A stretch of DNA of 64,000 nucleotides from Kineosporia aurantiaca JCM 3230 (GCA_000719025.1 JODP01000009.1:1-64000); one strand, 5' to 3'. Counted from the first letter of the stretch, positions 38,943 through 47,700 are shown. The notes: generated from the letters alone by a model not told the origin. Program-made: numbers and translations.

Positions 38943-39740
38943 ATGACGTTCCAGCCCAGCCGCGCCGTCGTCACCGGAGCCCAGTCGGGGATCGGCCGGG
39001 CCACCGCCGTGGCCCTCGCCGAGGCCGGGATGGACGTGGGGATCACCTGGTACGACGACGAGGACGGTGCGAAGCGCACCGCGCAGGCGGTCACCGATCT
39101 CGGGCGCCGGGCCCCGATCGCCCGGCTGGACACCAGCCGCCCGGCCGGCTGCGCCGCGGTCGTCGACGGGCTGGTGGCCGAGCTGGGCGGTCTGGACGTC
39201 TTCGTCAACAACGCCGGGGTCGGGAACGCGACCCCGTTCCTCGACCTGGACCTGGACACCTGGAACCGGGTGCTGGCGGTCGACCTGAGCGGTGCCTTCG
39301 TCAGCATCCAGGCCGCGGCCCGGGCCATCGTGGCCGGTGGCCGCGGCGGGCGGATCGTGGCCGTCACCAGCGTCCATGAGCATCAGCCGCGGGTCGGGGC
39401 GGCCGCCTACGACGCGGCCAAGCACGGGCTCGGCGGGCTGATCAAGACCATTGCCCTGGAACTCGCCCCGCACGGGATCACCGCGAACAGCGTCGCCCCG
39501 GGCGAGATCGCGACCCCGATGACCGGTCTGGCCGATGTCGACCCGCACACCGTCCGGCGGGCCGGGGTGCCGCTGGGGCGTCCCGGGGACGCCCGGGAAG
39601 TCGCCGCGGTGATCGCCTTCCTGGCCTCGCCGGCCGCGAGTTACGTCACCGGGGCGTCCTGGGCGGTGGACGGCGGGATGCTCAACATGGGCCCCCAGGC
39701 GGGCTCCCACCTGGCCTCGGACGACTGGCGCCGGCCCTGA
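38943..39740 (+). CDS. Short-chain dehydrogenase/reductase
   Basis: A 265-residue classical SDR. Cofactor motif TGAQSGIGRA (near 11), NNAG (near 90), catalytic Ser in VAVTSVHEH (near 142) and Tyr/Lys in AAYDAAKHG (Y near 156, K near 160) are intact, and PGEIATPM follows. It resembles glucose 1-dehydrogenase and 3-oxoacyl-ACP-reductase-like enzymes of broad specificity; an acidic or neutral residue at the end of beta2 (WYDDED) favours NAD. The ATG at 38943 has a strong Shine-Dalgarno GCAGGAGG. A hairpin (39730-39745) overlapping the stop codon and followed by TTTCT is a likely terminator. Confidence 0.92.
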   Translation: MTFQPSRAVVTGAQSGIGRATAVALAEAGMDVGITWYDDEDGAKRTAQAVTDLGRRAPIARLDTSRPAGCAAVVDGLVAELGGLDVFVNNAGVGNATPFLDLDLDTWNRVLAVDLSGAFVSIQAAARAIVAGGRGGRIVAVTSVHEHQPRVGAAAYDAAKHGLGGLIKTIALELAPHGITANSVAPGEIATPMTGLADVDPHTVRRAGVPLGRPGDAREVAAVIAFLASPAASYVTGASWAVDGGMLNMGPQAGSHLASDDWRRP

Positions 39741-39748
39741 CCGGCTTT
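39730..39748 (+). terminator. Terminator hairpin overlapping the SDR stop codon
   Basis: GCCGG-CCCTGA-CCGGC followed by TTTCT; the loop holds the TGA stop codon. Confidence 0.6.
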
Positions 39749-39818
39749 CTCGTCACACTTCGGTGTCAACCTCGGGGGCGGGCGGGGCGATGAAACCTGG
39801 GTGGGGGAGAGTGGACCG

Positions 39819-41249
39819 GTGAGTTCGCTCCACCTTGCCCCGGATCGCCAGCTCGAGGTGGAGCTCCCGGCCCCCCAACCGCACCGCCGCTCCCACGCGT
39901 CCTCAATTCGAAGGCCCTTGCGGATCATTGCCGTGATGGCCTCGCTGGCCGTGATCGCCGCCCTGGTGACCCGCTACGAGGAACAGGTGCAGCGTTCCGA
40001 GAACGCCACCGCCCCGCTGCTCACGGCCGTGGTCGGGATCGGCCCGGACGGCACTCGGATCCCGATCCCGCCCGGCACCGATCCGTCGGTGGTCGAGTTC
40101 TACCCCGGCACTCGTGTGCTTACCCCGGACTCGGCCGCTGTCCTGACCCGGACCACGGTGACGGCCAAGGACGCGGCGAAGTCGGCCGCGCTGGCCGCCG
40201 AGCAGCGGGCCTGGATCGAGTCGGGAACGATCCCCGGCGCCGGCGGGCCGTACCAGGACATGGTTCAGGACGCGTTGCTCGACATCCATACGTTGCTGCA
40301 GGACAACGGGGCTTCCCTGGCGGCCTGGCCGGGGGCCTGGCGGTATGTCTGGCCCAGGGATGCGGCTTTCGTGGCCGTTGCGCTGACCAGGACGGGCCAC
40401 CCCGACGACGCGCTGCGGATCCTGAAGTTCCTCCAGCGGCAGCAACCTTCCGACGGGGTCTTCGAAGCGCGCTACCGGCCGGACGAGACCGGGGTACCGG
40501 ATGCCCGGGGTAAGCAGAGTGACGGCATCGGCTGGGTTTTGTGGGCAACGCTGCAGTTGGTGCGCTCGTTGCCGGCCAAGGAGAGCGCGGCTGCTCTCGA
40601 AGCACTACGACCGATGATTGACGCTTCGACGGACGCTGCCTTGCGGCTCACCGACAGTACGGACGCCCTCCCGCCGGTCTCCGAGGACTACTGGGAGGTG
40701 CCGATGTACCGCCTAAGCCTTGGTACGGCCGCTCCCATCGCGCTGGGTCTGCGGTCCGCCACGTCTCTGCAGACCATGCTCGGCGCCCGGACAACGGCCC
40801 GGTCCACGTCCCGGCGCGCGGTCCGGCTGGAGCAGAGCATCACTGCCCAGTACGGAGCTCACGGCTACCCCCGGGAACTGGGAGGGGATGCGTCCGACGC
40901 GTCGATTTCGTTCCTCCTTCCGCCCTTTACCGTCAAGGCCGCGCCGTCGGTGGTGAAGGCATGGCGCAACGCGGGGCGTCAGATGGTGCGGCCCGCCGGT
41001 GGTCTGGCGCCGGGCGTGGGCTGGCGGAACGACGGAGTCAGCTGGTCTCCGCAGACCGCGCTGTTCGCTCTGACGGGTGCCTCCATCGGCGACACGGGGG
41101 CGGCGCAGTGGTGGATGACCTGGCTCAGCAATCACCGCACGGCCTACGGCTCGATCCCGGAGAAGGTGCTCAGCACCGGGGCCCCGGCCGGCCCGGCCCC
41201 GCTCGCCTGGTCGGACGCTCTGGTCATCCTGACCGCGGCCCGCTTGTAG
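39819..41249 (+). CDS. Membrane-anchored GH15-like (glucoamylase-type) glycoside hydrolase
   Basis: A 476-residue protein with a short cytoplasmic tail, one N-terminal transmembrane anchor (about 33-52) and an extracellular (alpha/alpha)6-barrel-like domain. Family marks: YVWPRDAAFVAVAL (near 179), QSDGIGWVLWA (near 229), EDYWEVPMY (near 289) and SWSPQTALFALTGAS (near 406), ending PLAWSDALVIL. The W-P-R-D and E-D-Y-W-E motifs match GH15 glucoamylases and trehalases, whose general acid is in the latter motif. It probably trims alpha-glucans outside the cell. GTG 39819 is chosen for GGGGGAGAG upstream. Followed by a secreted GH26-like enzyme gene. Confidence 0.8.
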   Translation: MSSLHLAPDRQLEVELPAPQPHRRSHASSIRRPLRIIAVMASLAVIAALVTRYEEQVQRSENATAPLLTAVVGIGPDGTRIPIPPGTDPSVVEFYPGTRVLTPDSAAVLTRTTVTAKDAAKSAALAAEQRAWIESGTIPGAGGPYQDMVQDALLDIHTLLQDNGASLAAWPGAWRYVWPRDAAFVAVALTRTGHPDDALRILKFLQRQQPSDGVFEARYRPDETGVPDARGKQSDGIGWVLWATLQLVRSLPAKESAAALEALRPMIDASTDAALRLTDSTDALPPVSEDYWEVPMYRLSLGTAAPIALGLRSATSLQTMLGARTTARSTSRRAVRLEQSITAQYGAHGYPRELGGDASDASISFLLPPFTVKAAPSVVKAWRNAGRQMVRPAGGLAPGVGWRNDGVSWSPQTALFALTGASIGDTGAAQWWMTWLSNHRTAYGSIPEKVLSTGAPAGPAPLAWSDALVILTAARL

Positions 41250-41368
41250 CCCGCCTGCTGCCCGCTTGTAGCCGGTTCGGCGGACGCGTTCGGCCATTTG
41301 ATCGCACAGTGGAGTGCTACCGTCACTTTAGGTAGTCCTTATTGATCTCTGTGTGTTCAGGGGATGTT

Positions 41369-42382
41369 GTGAAAACCAGGCGCTGGGTCCCGTTCGGTGT
41401 TGCCTCCGCTCTCGTGCTGGGAGTGGCCACGGCCGCTCTGACCGGGGTGGGCCCGGCCGGCGCGACCACCCCGGTGATACCGAAGAAGCTCTCCGGCATG
41501 GCCTGGCCCAGCGGCGCCTTCATGCCCGACTACGTGCCCTCGGCCCAGGTGGACTTCGCCAAGGAGCGCGGGGCGACCTCCGACGTCGCCGTCGTCTACT
41601 CCGGCCGCGCGGACTGGGAGGCGGTGAGCAACCCGGCCTGGCTCTGGCAGACCTGGAAGAAGGCGCCGCAGACCCTGGTGATCAGCAGCGCGCCCTTCCC
41701 CGAGGTCGGGGGCTACTCGCTGGCCGCCTGCGCGCGGGGCAAGTACGACAAGTACTGGACGCAGTTCGGCCGGAACGCGGCCGCCGCCGGGATGGCGGAT
41801 CGCACGGTGGTGCGGTTGGCCTGGGAGTTCAACGGCACCTGGGTGGCCTGGTCGGCGCAGAACCCGGTGCACTTCGTGCGGTGCTGGCGCAACGTCGTGA
41901 CCGCGGCCGAGGCCGCCGCGCCCAAGCTGCGGTGGGACTGGACGGTGAACCGGGGGATCGGGGACGCGCTGAGCGACGCCACCAAGGCCTACCCCGGCAA
42001 CAAGTACGTGGACTACGTCGGCATCGACAGTTACGACGGGTACCCGGCGGTCACCACCAAGGCCGGCTGGGAGAAGCAGCTCAACGGCAACCAGGGGCTG
42101 AGTTACTGGGCCAAGTTCGCCAAGGCTCACAACAAGAAGCTGACCGTGCCGGAGTGGGGTCTCTACCCTGGGTACGCCTGGAAGGGGCACGGCGGGGGTG
42201 ACAACGCCAACTACATGATCAAGATGTTCGGCTTCTTCCGTTCGGTCCGGGGCAACCTGGGCTACGAGGCCTACTTCAACGACCCGGACCCGGCCCACGC
42301 GAGTGCGCTGAGTCTCAATCCGAGCGCCCGGACCGAGTACCGCAAGCAGGTCCAGGCGGCGATCCGGCTGGCCAAGAAGTAG
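41369..42382 (+). CDS. Secreted GH26-like glycoside hydrolase (beta-mannanase type)
   Basis: A 337-residue protein with a signal peptide (KTRRWVP then a hydrophobic stretch to about residue 30; cleavage near AGA). The catalytic domain has the two glutamates of clan GH-A family 26: acid/base in VVRLAWEFNGTWVAW (E near 155) and nucleophile in LTVPEWGLYPG (E near 263), and VDYVGIDSYDGY between them. Expected activity: retaining hydrolysis of beta-mannan or a related polymer, or modification of an exopolysaccharide. GTG 41369 is preceded by AGGGGAT. It lies 120 bases after the GH15-like gene on the same strand and may be co-regulated. Confidence 0.85.
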   Translation: MKTRRWVPFGVASALVLGVATAALTGVGPAGATTPVIPKKLSGMAWPSGAFMPDYVPSAQVDFAKERGATSDVAVVYSGRADWEAVSNPAWLWQTWKKAPQTLVISSAPFPEVGGYSLAACARGKYDKYWTQFGRNAAAAGMADRTVVRLAWEFNGTWVAWSAQNPVHFVRCWRNVVTAAEAAAPKLRWDWTVNRGIGDALSDATKAYPGNKYVDYVGIDSYDGYPAVTTKAGWEKQLNGNQGLSYWAKFAKAHNKKLTVPEWGLYPGYAWKGHGGGDNANYMIKMFGFFRSVRGNLGYEAYFNDPDPAHASALSLNPSARTEYRKQVQAAIRLAKK

Positions 42383-42565
42383 CCCTCCGGGGCCGATTCG
42401 CAGCGCATTGTGCGCCCCATTGCCTCCGGTTGAAAAGGGTTAGCGGACAGTGACCTTCACCGCCCGAAGAACTTTTCCCCAGATTCGGCCGCCGCGGTCC
42501 ATCTTGTCGGTAGGCGCGTCTAGTCTCTGACTCACCTTGAGGATTTAGGTGAGGGAGCGGCAAGG

Positions 42566-43300
42566 GTGGAGCTCATCCAGGCGCGGGCACTCGCGGTCGG
42601 GCTCATGCGGCATCACGGGCTGTCCGACTGGCGCCTCGTCTTCGACAACGCCAAGACCAGGGCCGGCATCTGCCGGGCCGAACCACGGGAGATCGGGCTC
42701 AGCCGGGTCCTGCTCCAGCTGCACAGCCGGGCCGAGGTCACCGAGACCGTGCTGCACGAGATCGCCCACGCCCTGGTCGGCCCGGCCCACGGGCACGACG
42801 AGGTCTGGCAGACCCGGGCCCGGGCGATCGGCTGCTCGGGCACCCGGTGCCTGCCGGGCGACGCGCCCCGGCCCCCCGGCCCGTGGAAGGGCACCTGTCC
42901 GCGCGGGCACGCGATCACCCGGCACCGCCAGCCGATCCGGGTCCAGTCCTGCGGGGAGTGCTCACGCACCTTCGACCCGGCGTCCCTGCTGGACTGGACC
43001 CGCAACGGTGAGGTCGTGCCGATGCACCCGAGCTACGTGGCCGAGCGCCGCTGGATCGTGCAGCGGGTGCGGGCCGCCCGTCCCGAGGCCGCCGAGGCGG
43101 CCCGCGGGGCGCAGCCCGAGCCCGCGGTCACCGGCCGGGACGCCGCGCTGTTCCCGCTCGGCACCCGGGTCCGGCTGATCTGCCCGGGCAAGTACGCGGG
43201 CACCACCGGCAAGGTGATCAAGATCGGCCGCACCCGGTATCACGTGCAGGTCCGGCGGCAGCTGCTCACCGTGCCGTTCTCGCAGGTGGAGAAGTTCTAG
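42566..43300 (+). CDS. SprT-like zinc metalloprotease-domain protein
   Basis: A 244-residue protein. The SprT-like zinc site is VLHEIAHALVGPAHGHDEVW (HExxH near 67, third ligand His about 12 residues on), followed by a Cys-containing zinc-ribbon segment (CSGTRCLPGD, GTCPRGH, SCGECSRTF). A C-terminal SH3/KOW-like beta segment (LICPGKYAGTTGKVIKIG) could bind nucleic acid. The eukaryotic relative Spartan degrades DNA-protein crosslinks, but the bacterial proteins are uncharacterised. GTG 42566 follows GGAGCGGCAAGG. The last codons TTC TAG form half of a 12-bp palindrome shared with the convergent gene. Confidence 0.88.
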   Translation: MELIQARALAVGLMRHHGLSDWRLVFDNAKTRAGICRAEPREIGLSRVLLQLHSRAEVTETVLHEIAHALVGPAHGHDEVWQTRARAIGCSGTRCLPGDAPRPPGPWKGTCPRGHAITRHRQPIRVQSCGECSRTFDPASLLDWTRNGEVVPMHPSYVAERRWIVQRVRAARPEAAEAARGAQPEPAVTGRDAALFPLGTRVRLICPGKYAGTTGKVIKIGRTRYHVQVRRQLLTVPFSQVEKF

Positions 43301-43306
43301 CTAGAA
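43295..43306. repeat. 12-bp palindrome made by two convergent gene ends
   Basis: TTCTAGCTAGAA: each half supplies the last Phe codon and TAG stop of one of the two convergent genes. Confidence 0.8.
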
Positions 43307-45520
43307 GGGGGCGACGGTGCGGTAGCTGACCAGGTCGGCCGAGCCGCCCAGCTCGTTGGTCGGGCGGGCCAGCAGCTCGTGCACGCCCTCCTCGTCCACC
43401 GGGCGGGACCAGTAGTAACCCTGCCCGATCGGGCACCGGACCTGGCGCAGCCAGGCCGCCTGCTCGGCCACCTCGACCCCCTCGGCCACGGTGGAGAGGT
43501 TCATCGTGTGACTCATCGCGATGATCGCCTCGGTCACGCTGGCGCCCTGGGCGTCCGAGGCGACCCGGTCGATGAACGACTTGTCCACCTTGAGCACGTC
43601 GATCGGCAGCTCGGTCAGGTAGGCCAGCGAGCTGTAGCCGGTCCCGAAATCGTCCACCGCGACCCGCACCCCCCGGGTCCGCAACTGCGACAGCCGGGGA
43701 ATGACGTCCTCCAGGTCCTGCAGCACCACGCTCTCGGTGATCTCCAGGGTCAGCCGGTCGGGGGCCAGGCCGGACTCGGCCAGCGCCCGGCTGACCTGCT
43801 CGACGAAGTCGGCCCGGACCAGTTGCTGGGCGGAGATGTTCACCGCCATGGTCGGGTGCCGCCAGTCGCTCTGCAGCACCGCGGCGAACCGGCAGGCCTG
43901 GAACAGCACCCAGGTGTTCAGCTGCACCACCAGCCCGGTCTCCTCGGCCATCGGCACGAACGCGGCCGGCGAGAGCAGCCCGCGGATCGGGTGCTGCCAG
44001 CGGACCAGCGCCTCGAAGCCGACGATCTTGCCGGTCTCCAGCTCCACCGTCGGCTGGTAGTGCAGCACCAGCTCGTTCTGGAAGATCCCGCGCTGCAGGT
44101 CGGACCGCAGCTCCAGGCGGTCCAGGGCTTCCGCGTGCAGGTGCGTGTCGTACGCGGCGACCGTGGCCTTACCCCGCTCCTTGGCCGAGTACAGCGCCAC
44201 ATCGGCGTTGCGCAGGGCCTCCTCGCTGCTGATCTCGCCGGGCACCGCCTCGGCCAGGCCCACGCTCGCGGTCACCGGCATCCGGTTGCCCTCGATCACG
44301 ATCGGCTCGGCCACCAGCTCGACCAGGCGCTCGGCCAGCTCCCGGGCCTGTTCCAGGGAGGCGCTCTCCATCAGGATCGCGAACTCGTCGCCGCCCAGCC
44401 GGGCGGCCGTGTCCCCGGCCCGCACGATGCTCCGGATCCGGCGGCCGACCAGTTCCAGCACCTTGTCCCCGGTGCCGTGCCCGAGCCGGTCGTTGATCTG
44501 CTTGAAGTCGTCGAGGTCGAGGAACAGCACGACCAGGCTGCGGTCCGGTCGGTCGACCCGGCGGACCAGGGCGTGCGAGAGCCGGTCGGCGAACAGCTGC
44601 CGGTTGGCCAGGCCGGTCAGGGAGTCGTGGAAGGCCTGATGGGTGAGCCGCTCGGCAAGGGCGTGGCGCTCGGTCACGTCGCGGAAGGTCAGCACGAACC
44701 CGCCGACCACCGATTCGCTCAGCAGATTGGTGAGCATGCCCTCGACCACCAGCAGGCGGCCGTCGGCGTGCCGCATCCAGAACTTCACCGCCGCGTCCTC
44801 CCCGGCCCGGAGGGTGGCCAGGAGGTGCACCAGGCGGTTCACGTCCTCGGGCTGGAGCAGCGCGGAGAGCCGGGTGCCGGTCAGCTTCTCGCCGGTGACG
44901 CCGAGCACGGCCTGGGCCGACGGGCTGACGAAGCTGGTGCGGGTGTCCAGATCGAACACCATCACCACGTCGGTGCCGTTCTGCACCAGGGCGAGCAGGC
45001 GCTGCTCGCTGGCGGTGAGCGCTTCCTGCTCGGTGACGGCTTGCTGCAGGGTTCGATGGCGCTGGACCAGCCGGCGGAACCAGGCGAACCAGCCGATCGA
45101 GACGATCACCAGCAACGTCCCGTAGAGCAGCTTGGCCTGGCGGTCGAGGGAACGCTGCCGGTCGGCCAGCCGGATGCCCAGGGTCCGGGCCTGGGCGGAC
45201 ATCACGTCCAGGTTCTGCGCGTCCACCGCGGTGCGCAGGCCGGCCAGGTCCCGGACGCTCAGCCCCTCGTCGGACAGTCGCTGCAGGTCCCGCTCGACCT
45301 GCGCCAGGACGTCCGGGCCGAGGGCGCTCGCATCGTTGATCCGCTGCTCGAGCGAGGCCTGGACCAGGCGCTGGCGCTGCACCGGCTCGTCCCGCGTGTA
45401 GACGCCGACCAGCAGGGCGAACTCGGCCAGCACCAGACCGACGGTGAAGACGAGGGTGATCGCCACCCGGACCGGGGAAGTACCGGGCACCGGCCCGTCG
45501 ATCTTTCTGGTTCTGCCCAT
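43301..45520 (-). CDS. Membrane-anchored PAS-GGDEF-EAL cyclic-di-GMP protein
   Basis: A 739-residue protein. TM1 (about 20-42) and TM2 (about 133-152) enclose a helical extracytoplasmic sensor of about 90 residues. A PAS domain (170-290; VMVFDLDTRTSFVSPSAQAV) precedes a GGDEF domain (300-460) with RLGGDEF at 374-380, and an EAL domain (475-720) with FEALVRW at 502, DDFGTGYSSL, KVDKSF and AEGVE. Both catalytic sites are intact, so the net activity may be switched by the sensor. The ATG at 45520 has GGGAGGGGG some bases upstream. It follows the S4-domain gene by 42 bases on the same strand. Confidence 0.93.
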   Translation of the reverse strand: MGRTRKIDGPVPGTSPVRVAITLVFTVGLVLAEFALLVGVYTRDEPVQRQRLVQASLEQRINDASALGPDVLAQVERDLQRLSDEGLSVRDLAGLRTAVDAQNLDVMSAQARTLGIRLADRQRSLDRQAKLLYGTLLVIVSIGWFAWFRRLVQRHRTLQQAVTEQEALTASEQRLLALVQNGTDVVMVFDLDTRTSFVSPSAQAVLGVTGEKLTGTRLSALLQPEDVNRLVHLLATLRAGEDAAVKFWMRHADGRLLVVEGMLTNLLSESVVGGFVLTFRDVTERHALAERLTHQAFHDSLTGLANRQLFADRLSHALVRRVDRPDRSLVVLFLDLDDFKQINDRLGHGTGDKVLELVGRRIRSIVRAGDTAARLGGDEFAILMESASLEQARELAERLVELVAEPIVIEGNRMPVTASVGLAEAVPGEISSEEALRNADVALYSAKERGKATVAAYDTHLHAEALDRLELRSDLQRGIFQNELVLHYQPTVELETGKIVGFEALVRWQHPIRGLLSPAAFVPMAEETGLVVQLNTWVLFQACRFAAVLQSDWRHPTMAVNISAQQLVRADFVEQVSRALAESGLAPDRLTLEITESVVLQDLEDVIPRLSQLRTRGVRVAVDDFGTGYSSLAYLTELPIDVLKVDKSFIDRVASDAQGASVTEAIIAMSHTMNLSTVAEGVEVAEQAAWLRQVRCPIGQGYYWSRPVDEEGVHELLARPTNELGGSADLVSYRTVAPF

Positions 45521-45562
45521 TCCCGGTGGCCCCCTCCCGTCAGGCAGCCATCGTCCTGAGGG

Positions 45563-45793
45563 CTAGGACACTTGAGCCACCACCCGCCAGGTCCCCCTCA
45601 CCGTCTCCACCAGGTCACCGGGACGCAGCTTCCGGCCCCGCCGGGACTCCGGCTCGCCGTTCACGTCGATGTCGCCGGAGGCGATCATCATCTTGGCGTC
45701 CCCACCGCTGTCGATCGCCCCGGCCAGCTTGAGGAACGAACTGAGGACGATGTACTCGTCACTGATCTCTACTTCAACCACGGATTCACCCAC
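45563..45793 (-). CDS. S4-domain RNA-binding protein (YbcJ-like)
   Basis: A 76-residue protein consisting of one S4 domain: YIVLSSFLKLAGAIDSGGDA and KMMIASGDIDVNGEPESRRG followed by KLRPGDLV, the loop pattern of YbcJ and RqcP-type proteins. It binds structured RNA; a role in ribosome assembly or quality control is possible but not shown. The GTG at 45793 has GAGG about five bases upstream. A hairpin with GTCCT/AGGAC arms overlaps the stop region. A perfect 6-bp hairpin (45804-45821) lies in the short divergent region to the phosphoesterase-domain gene. Confidence 0.85.
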   Translation of the reverse strand: MGESVVEVEISDEYIVLSSFLKLAGAIDSGGDAKMMIASGDIDVNGEPESRRGRKLRPGDLVETVRGTWRVVAQVS

Positions 45794-45803
45794 ACCTCAT
45801 GAT

Positions 45804-45821
45804 GCCGCGGTACGTCGCGGC
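45804..45821. promoter_or_regulatory. Inverted repeat between S4 and phosphoesterase-domain genes
   Basis: GCCGCG-GTACGT-CGCGGC, perfect 6-bp arms, within a 54-bp divergent intergenic region. Operator or hairpin; unassigned. Confidence 0.4.
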
Positions 45822-45847
45822 GTCCCAAAATTGACGGATGGACACGG

Positions 45848-46204
45848 ATGGACGCTGAGGAGCACCGGCCCGCCTTCGTACTGCACGACCATCGGGTCCC
45901 GAGGCCGCACTTCGATCTGCGGCTGGAACAGGACGGGGTGCTGAAGTCGTGGGCGGTGCCGCGGGGTCTGCCCGACTCGCCGGGCCGGAACCGGCTCGCC
46001 GTCCAGGTTCCCGACCACGCCCTGGACCACCTCACCTATACGGACGAGAACAAGTTCATCGCCGATATCGGCTGGTGGGAAGAGCAGGACCGGAACGCCA
46101 AGCGGTTCGTCTTCACCCTGCACGGGCGCGGGGCCCCGGTGCGGTACGCCCTGATCCGGACGGATTCGGACTGGCTGTTGCACCGGACCAAGGAGCAGCC
46201 CTGA
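45848..46204 (+). CDS. Stand-alone LigD 3'-phosphoesterase domain protein
   Basis: A 118-residue protein that covers the LigD N-terminal phosphoesterase domain and nothing else. The metal-binding pattern is complete: FVLHDHRVPRPHFDLRLEQDG (residues about 10-30; the two HxH/HxD elements) and WAVPRGLP, then VPDHALDH (near 54). In LigD this domain trims 3'-ribonucleotides or 3'-phosphates at breaks (family knowledge). It sits about 19 kb from the LigC-type ligase; no Ku or polymerase domain gene is visible. The ATG at 45848 has no Shine-Dalgarno sequence. The peptide deformylase gene starts 13 bases after its stop but has its own -10 box. Confidence 0.88.
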   Translation: MDAEEHRPAFVLHDHRVPRPHFDLRLEQDGVLKSWAVPRGLPDSPGRNRLAVQVPDHALDHLTYTDENKFIADIGWWEEQDRNAKRFVFTLHGRGAPVRYALIRTDSDWLLHRTKEQP

Positions 46205-46205
46205 G

Positions 46206-46217
46206 TATCGTGTTCGG
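46206..46217 (+). promoter_or_regulatory. Leaderless promoter -10 box of the peptide deformylase gene
   Basis: TATCGT (46206-46211) is six bases before the GTG at 46218; it overlaps the end of the preceding gene region. Confidence 0.6.
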
Positions 46218-46727
46218 GTGGCGAAACGGCAGACGAAGCGTCCCCGGAAACCGGCCCCCATCCGTCAGCTCGGCGATCCGGTCCTGCGCACCAAGGCCGA
46301 CCCGGTGACGGTGTTCGACGATGCGCTGGCCGACACCGTCGAGCTGATGTTCGCGTCGATGTACGAGGCCCGGGGGGTGGGGCTGGCGGCCAACCAGATC
46401 GGGCTGAGCCAGGCGCTCTTCGTGATGGACTGCGAGGAGGTGGTCGCGGTGGTCGCCAACCCCCGGATCACCTTCCTCTCCGAAGAGACGCAGACCGGCG
46501 GCGAGGGATGCCTGTCGGTCTCCGGGCACACCTTCCCGACCACCCGGGCCCTGCGGGCGACCGTGGTCGGGCAGGACCAGACCGGGGCGCCGATCGAGAT
46601 CACCGGTGAGGGCGAGGTCGCCCGTTGCCTGCAGCACGAGACCGACCACCTGAACGGCAAGGTCTACCTGGACCGGCTGTCCGGGGACGTCCGCCGTCAG
46701 GCCCGGGCCGAGGTCGAGACGGTCTAG
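46218..46727 (+). CDS. def: Peptide deformylase
   Basis: A 169-residue metalloenzyme that removes the formyl group from nascent N-termini. All three motifs are present: GVGLAANQIG (near 53), EGCLSV (Cys near 97) and QHETDHLNG (HExxH, near 138), giving the Cys-His-His metal site. The first ten residues are basic (MAKRQTKRPRKP). No fmt (formyltransferase) gene is adjacent, and many actinobacteria hold more than one def, so this may be an accessory copy. The GTG at 46218 is fixed by TATCGT six bases upstream. Confidence 0.95.
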   Translation: MAKRQTKRPRKPAPIRQLGDPVLRTKADPVTVFDDALADTVELMFASMYEARGVGLAANQIGLSQALFVMDCEEVVAVVANPRITFLSEETQTGGEGCLSVSGHTFPTTRALRATVVGQDQTGAPIEITGEGEVARCLQHETDHLNGKVYLDRLSGDVRRQARAEVETV

Positions 46728-46789
46728 CGGGTTTTACCGGGGACTACTGATCCCTGGCTGAGGTGGCGGTCCGCGCCGATGATGGGGAC

Positions 46790-47626
46790 GTGGACCGAGA
46801 CACCCTGGCCGACTTCCTCCGACGGCGTCGAGAAGCCCTGCAACCGACGGACGTCGGTCTCCCGGTGGGAGCCCGACGTCGGGCCAGCGGACTGCGGCGG
46901 GAAGAGGTCGCCGCGCTGGCCGACATGTCCACGGACTACTACGCCCGGCTGGAACAGCGCCGGGGCCCGCAGCCGTCCGAGCAGATGATCGGGGCCATCG
47001 CCCGGGCGCTGCGGCTGAACCTGGACGAGCGCGACCACCTGTTCCGGATCGCCGGCCACAACCCCCCGACGCGGATGCTGCGGACCGACCACGTGACCCC
47101 GGGCCTGATGCGGGTGTTCGACCGGCTGGACGACACCCCGGCCATGGTGGTGTCCGACCTGGGCGAGGCCCTGGTGCAGAACCGGCTGGCGATGGCGCTG
47201 ATCGGGGATCACACGAAGCTGGCCGGTCCGGCCCGCTTCGCGGTCTACCGATGGTTCACCGATCCCGCCGAGCGGCAGCGTTACCCGGAGCGCGACCACG
47301 AGTACCAGAGCCGGATCCAGGTGGCCTCGTTGCGGGCCGCCGCCGGTCTCCGGCCCGATCAGCGGGCCTCGGCCCTGGTCGAGGCGCTGCGGGCGGCGAG
47401 CCCGGAGTTCGTCGAGATCTGGGACCGGCACGAGGTGAACGTCCGGGAGTCCGACCACAAGACACTGGTGCATCCGGAACTCGGCGAGATCGAGGTGGAC
47501 TGCCAGAAACTGTTCACCGACAACCGGGCCCAGATGCTGCTGGTGTTCACGGGGCGTCCCGGGTCAGAAGGTTATGAGAAGCTGCAGTTGCTGAGCGTGC
47601 TCGGGAATCAGCAGTTCGTTTCCTGA
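46790..47626 (+). CDS. XRE-family regulator with MmyB-like ligand-binding domain
   Basis: A 278-residue protein. N-terminal helix-turn-helix (about 5-75) contains RRRASGLRREEVAALADMST and DYYARLEQRRGPQPSEQM, the marks of the MmyB group; the remaining 200 residues form a PAS-like domain (VVSDLGEALVQNRLAMALIGD; YRWFTDPAERQRYPERDHEY) that may bind fatty acid. These regulators usually control a neighbouring oxidoreductase gene, but none is beside it. GTG 46790 is chosen because GATGAT stands six bases upstream; GTG 46763 would add nine residues. A GGCC hairpin followed by six T residues (47637-47654) terminates the transcript. Confidence 0.88.
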   Translation: MDRDTLADFLRRRREALQPTDVGLPVGARRRASGLRREEVAALADMSTDYYARLEQRRGPQPSEQMIGAIARALRLNLDERDHLFRIAGHNPPTRMLRTDHVTPGLMRVFDRLDDTPAMVVSDLGEALVQNRLAMALIGDHTKLAGPARFAVYRWFTDPAERQRYPERDHEYQSRIQVASLRAAAGLRPDQRASALVEALRAASPEFVEIWDRHEVNVRESDHKTLVHPELGEIEVDCQKLFTDNRAQMLLVFTGRPGSEGYEKLQLLSVLGNQQFVS

Positions 47627-47636
47627 GCCAATTCCT

Positions 47637-47654
47637 GGCCGACCGGCCGATTTT
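47637..47654 (+). terminator. Rho-independent terminator of the MmyB-like gene
   Basis: GGCC-GACC-GGCC stem followed by GATTTTTT (47649-47656 region), one of the few T-tract terminators in this window. Confidence 0.65.
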
Positions 47655-47700
47655 TTCTGAATTTCTTATCCTGCGGTTATCGTGCATACGGGATTCAGGC

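Noticed and set aside
43379..45559. 726-residue open frame on the plus strand
   Set aside because: Antisense to the PAS-GGDEF-EAL gene; composition typical of a shadow frame.
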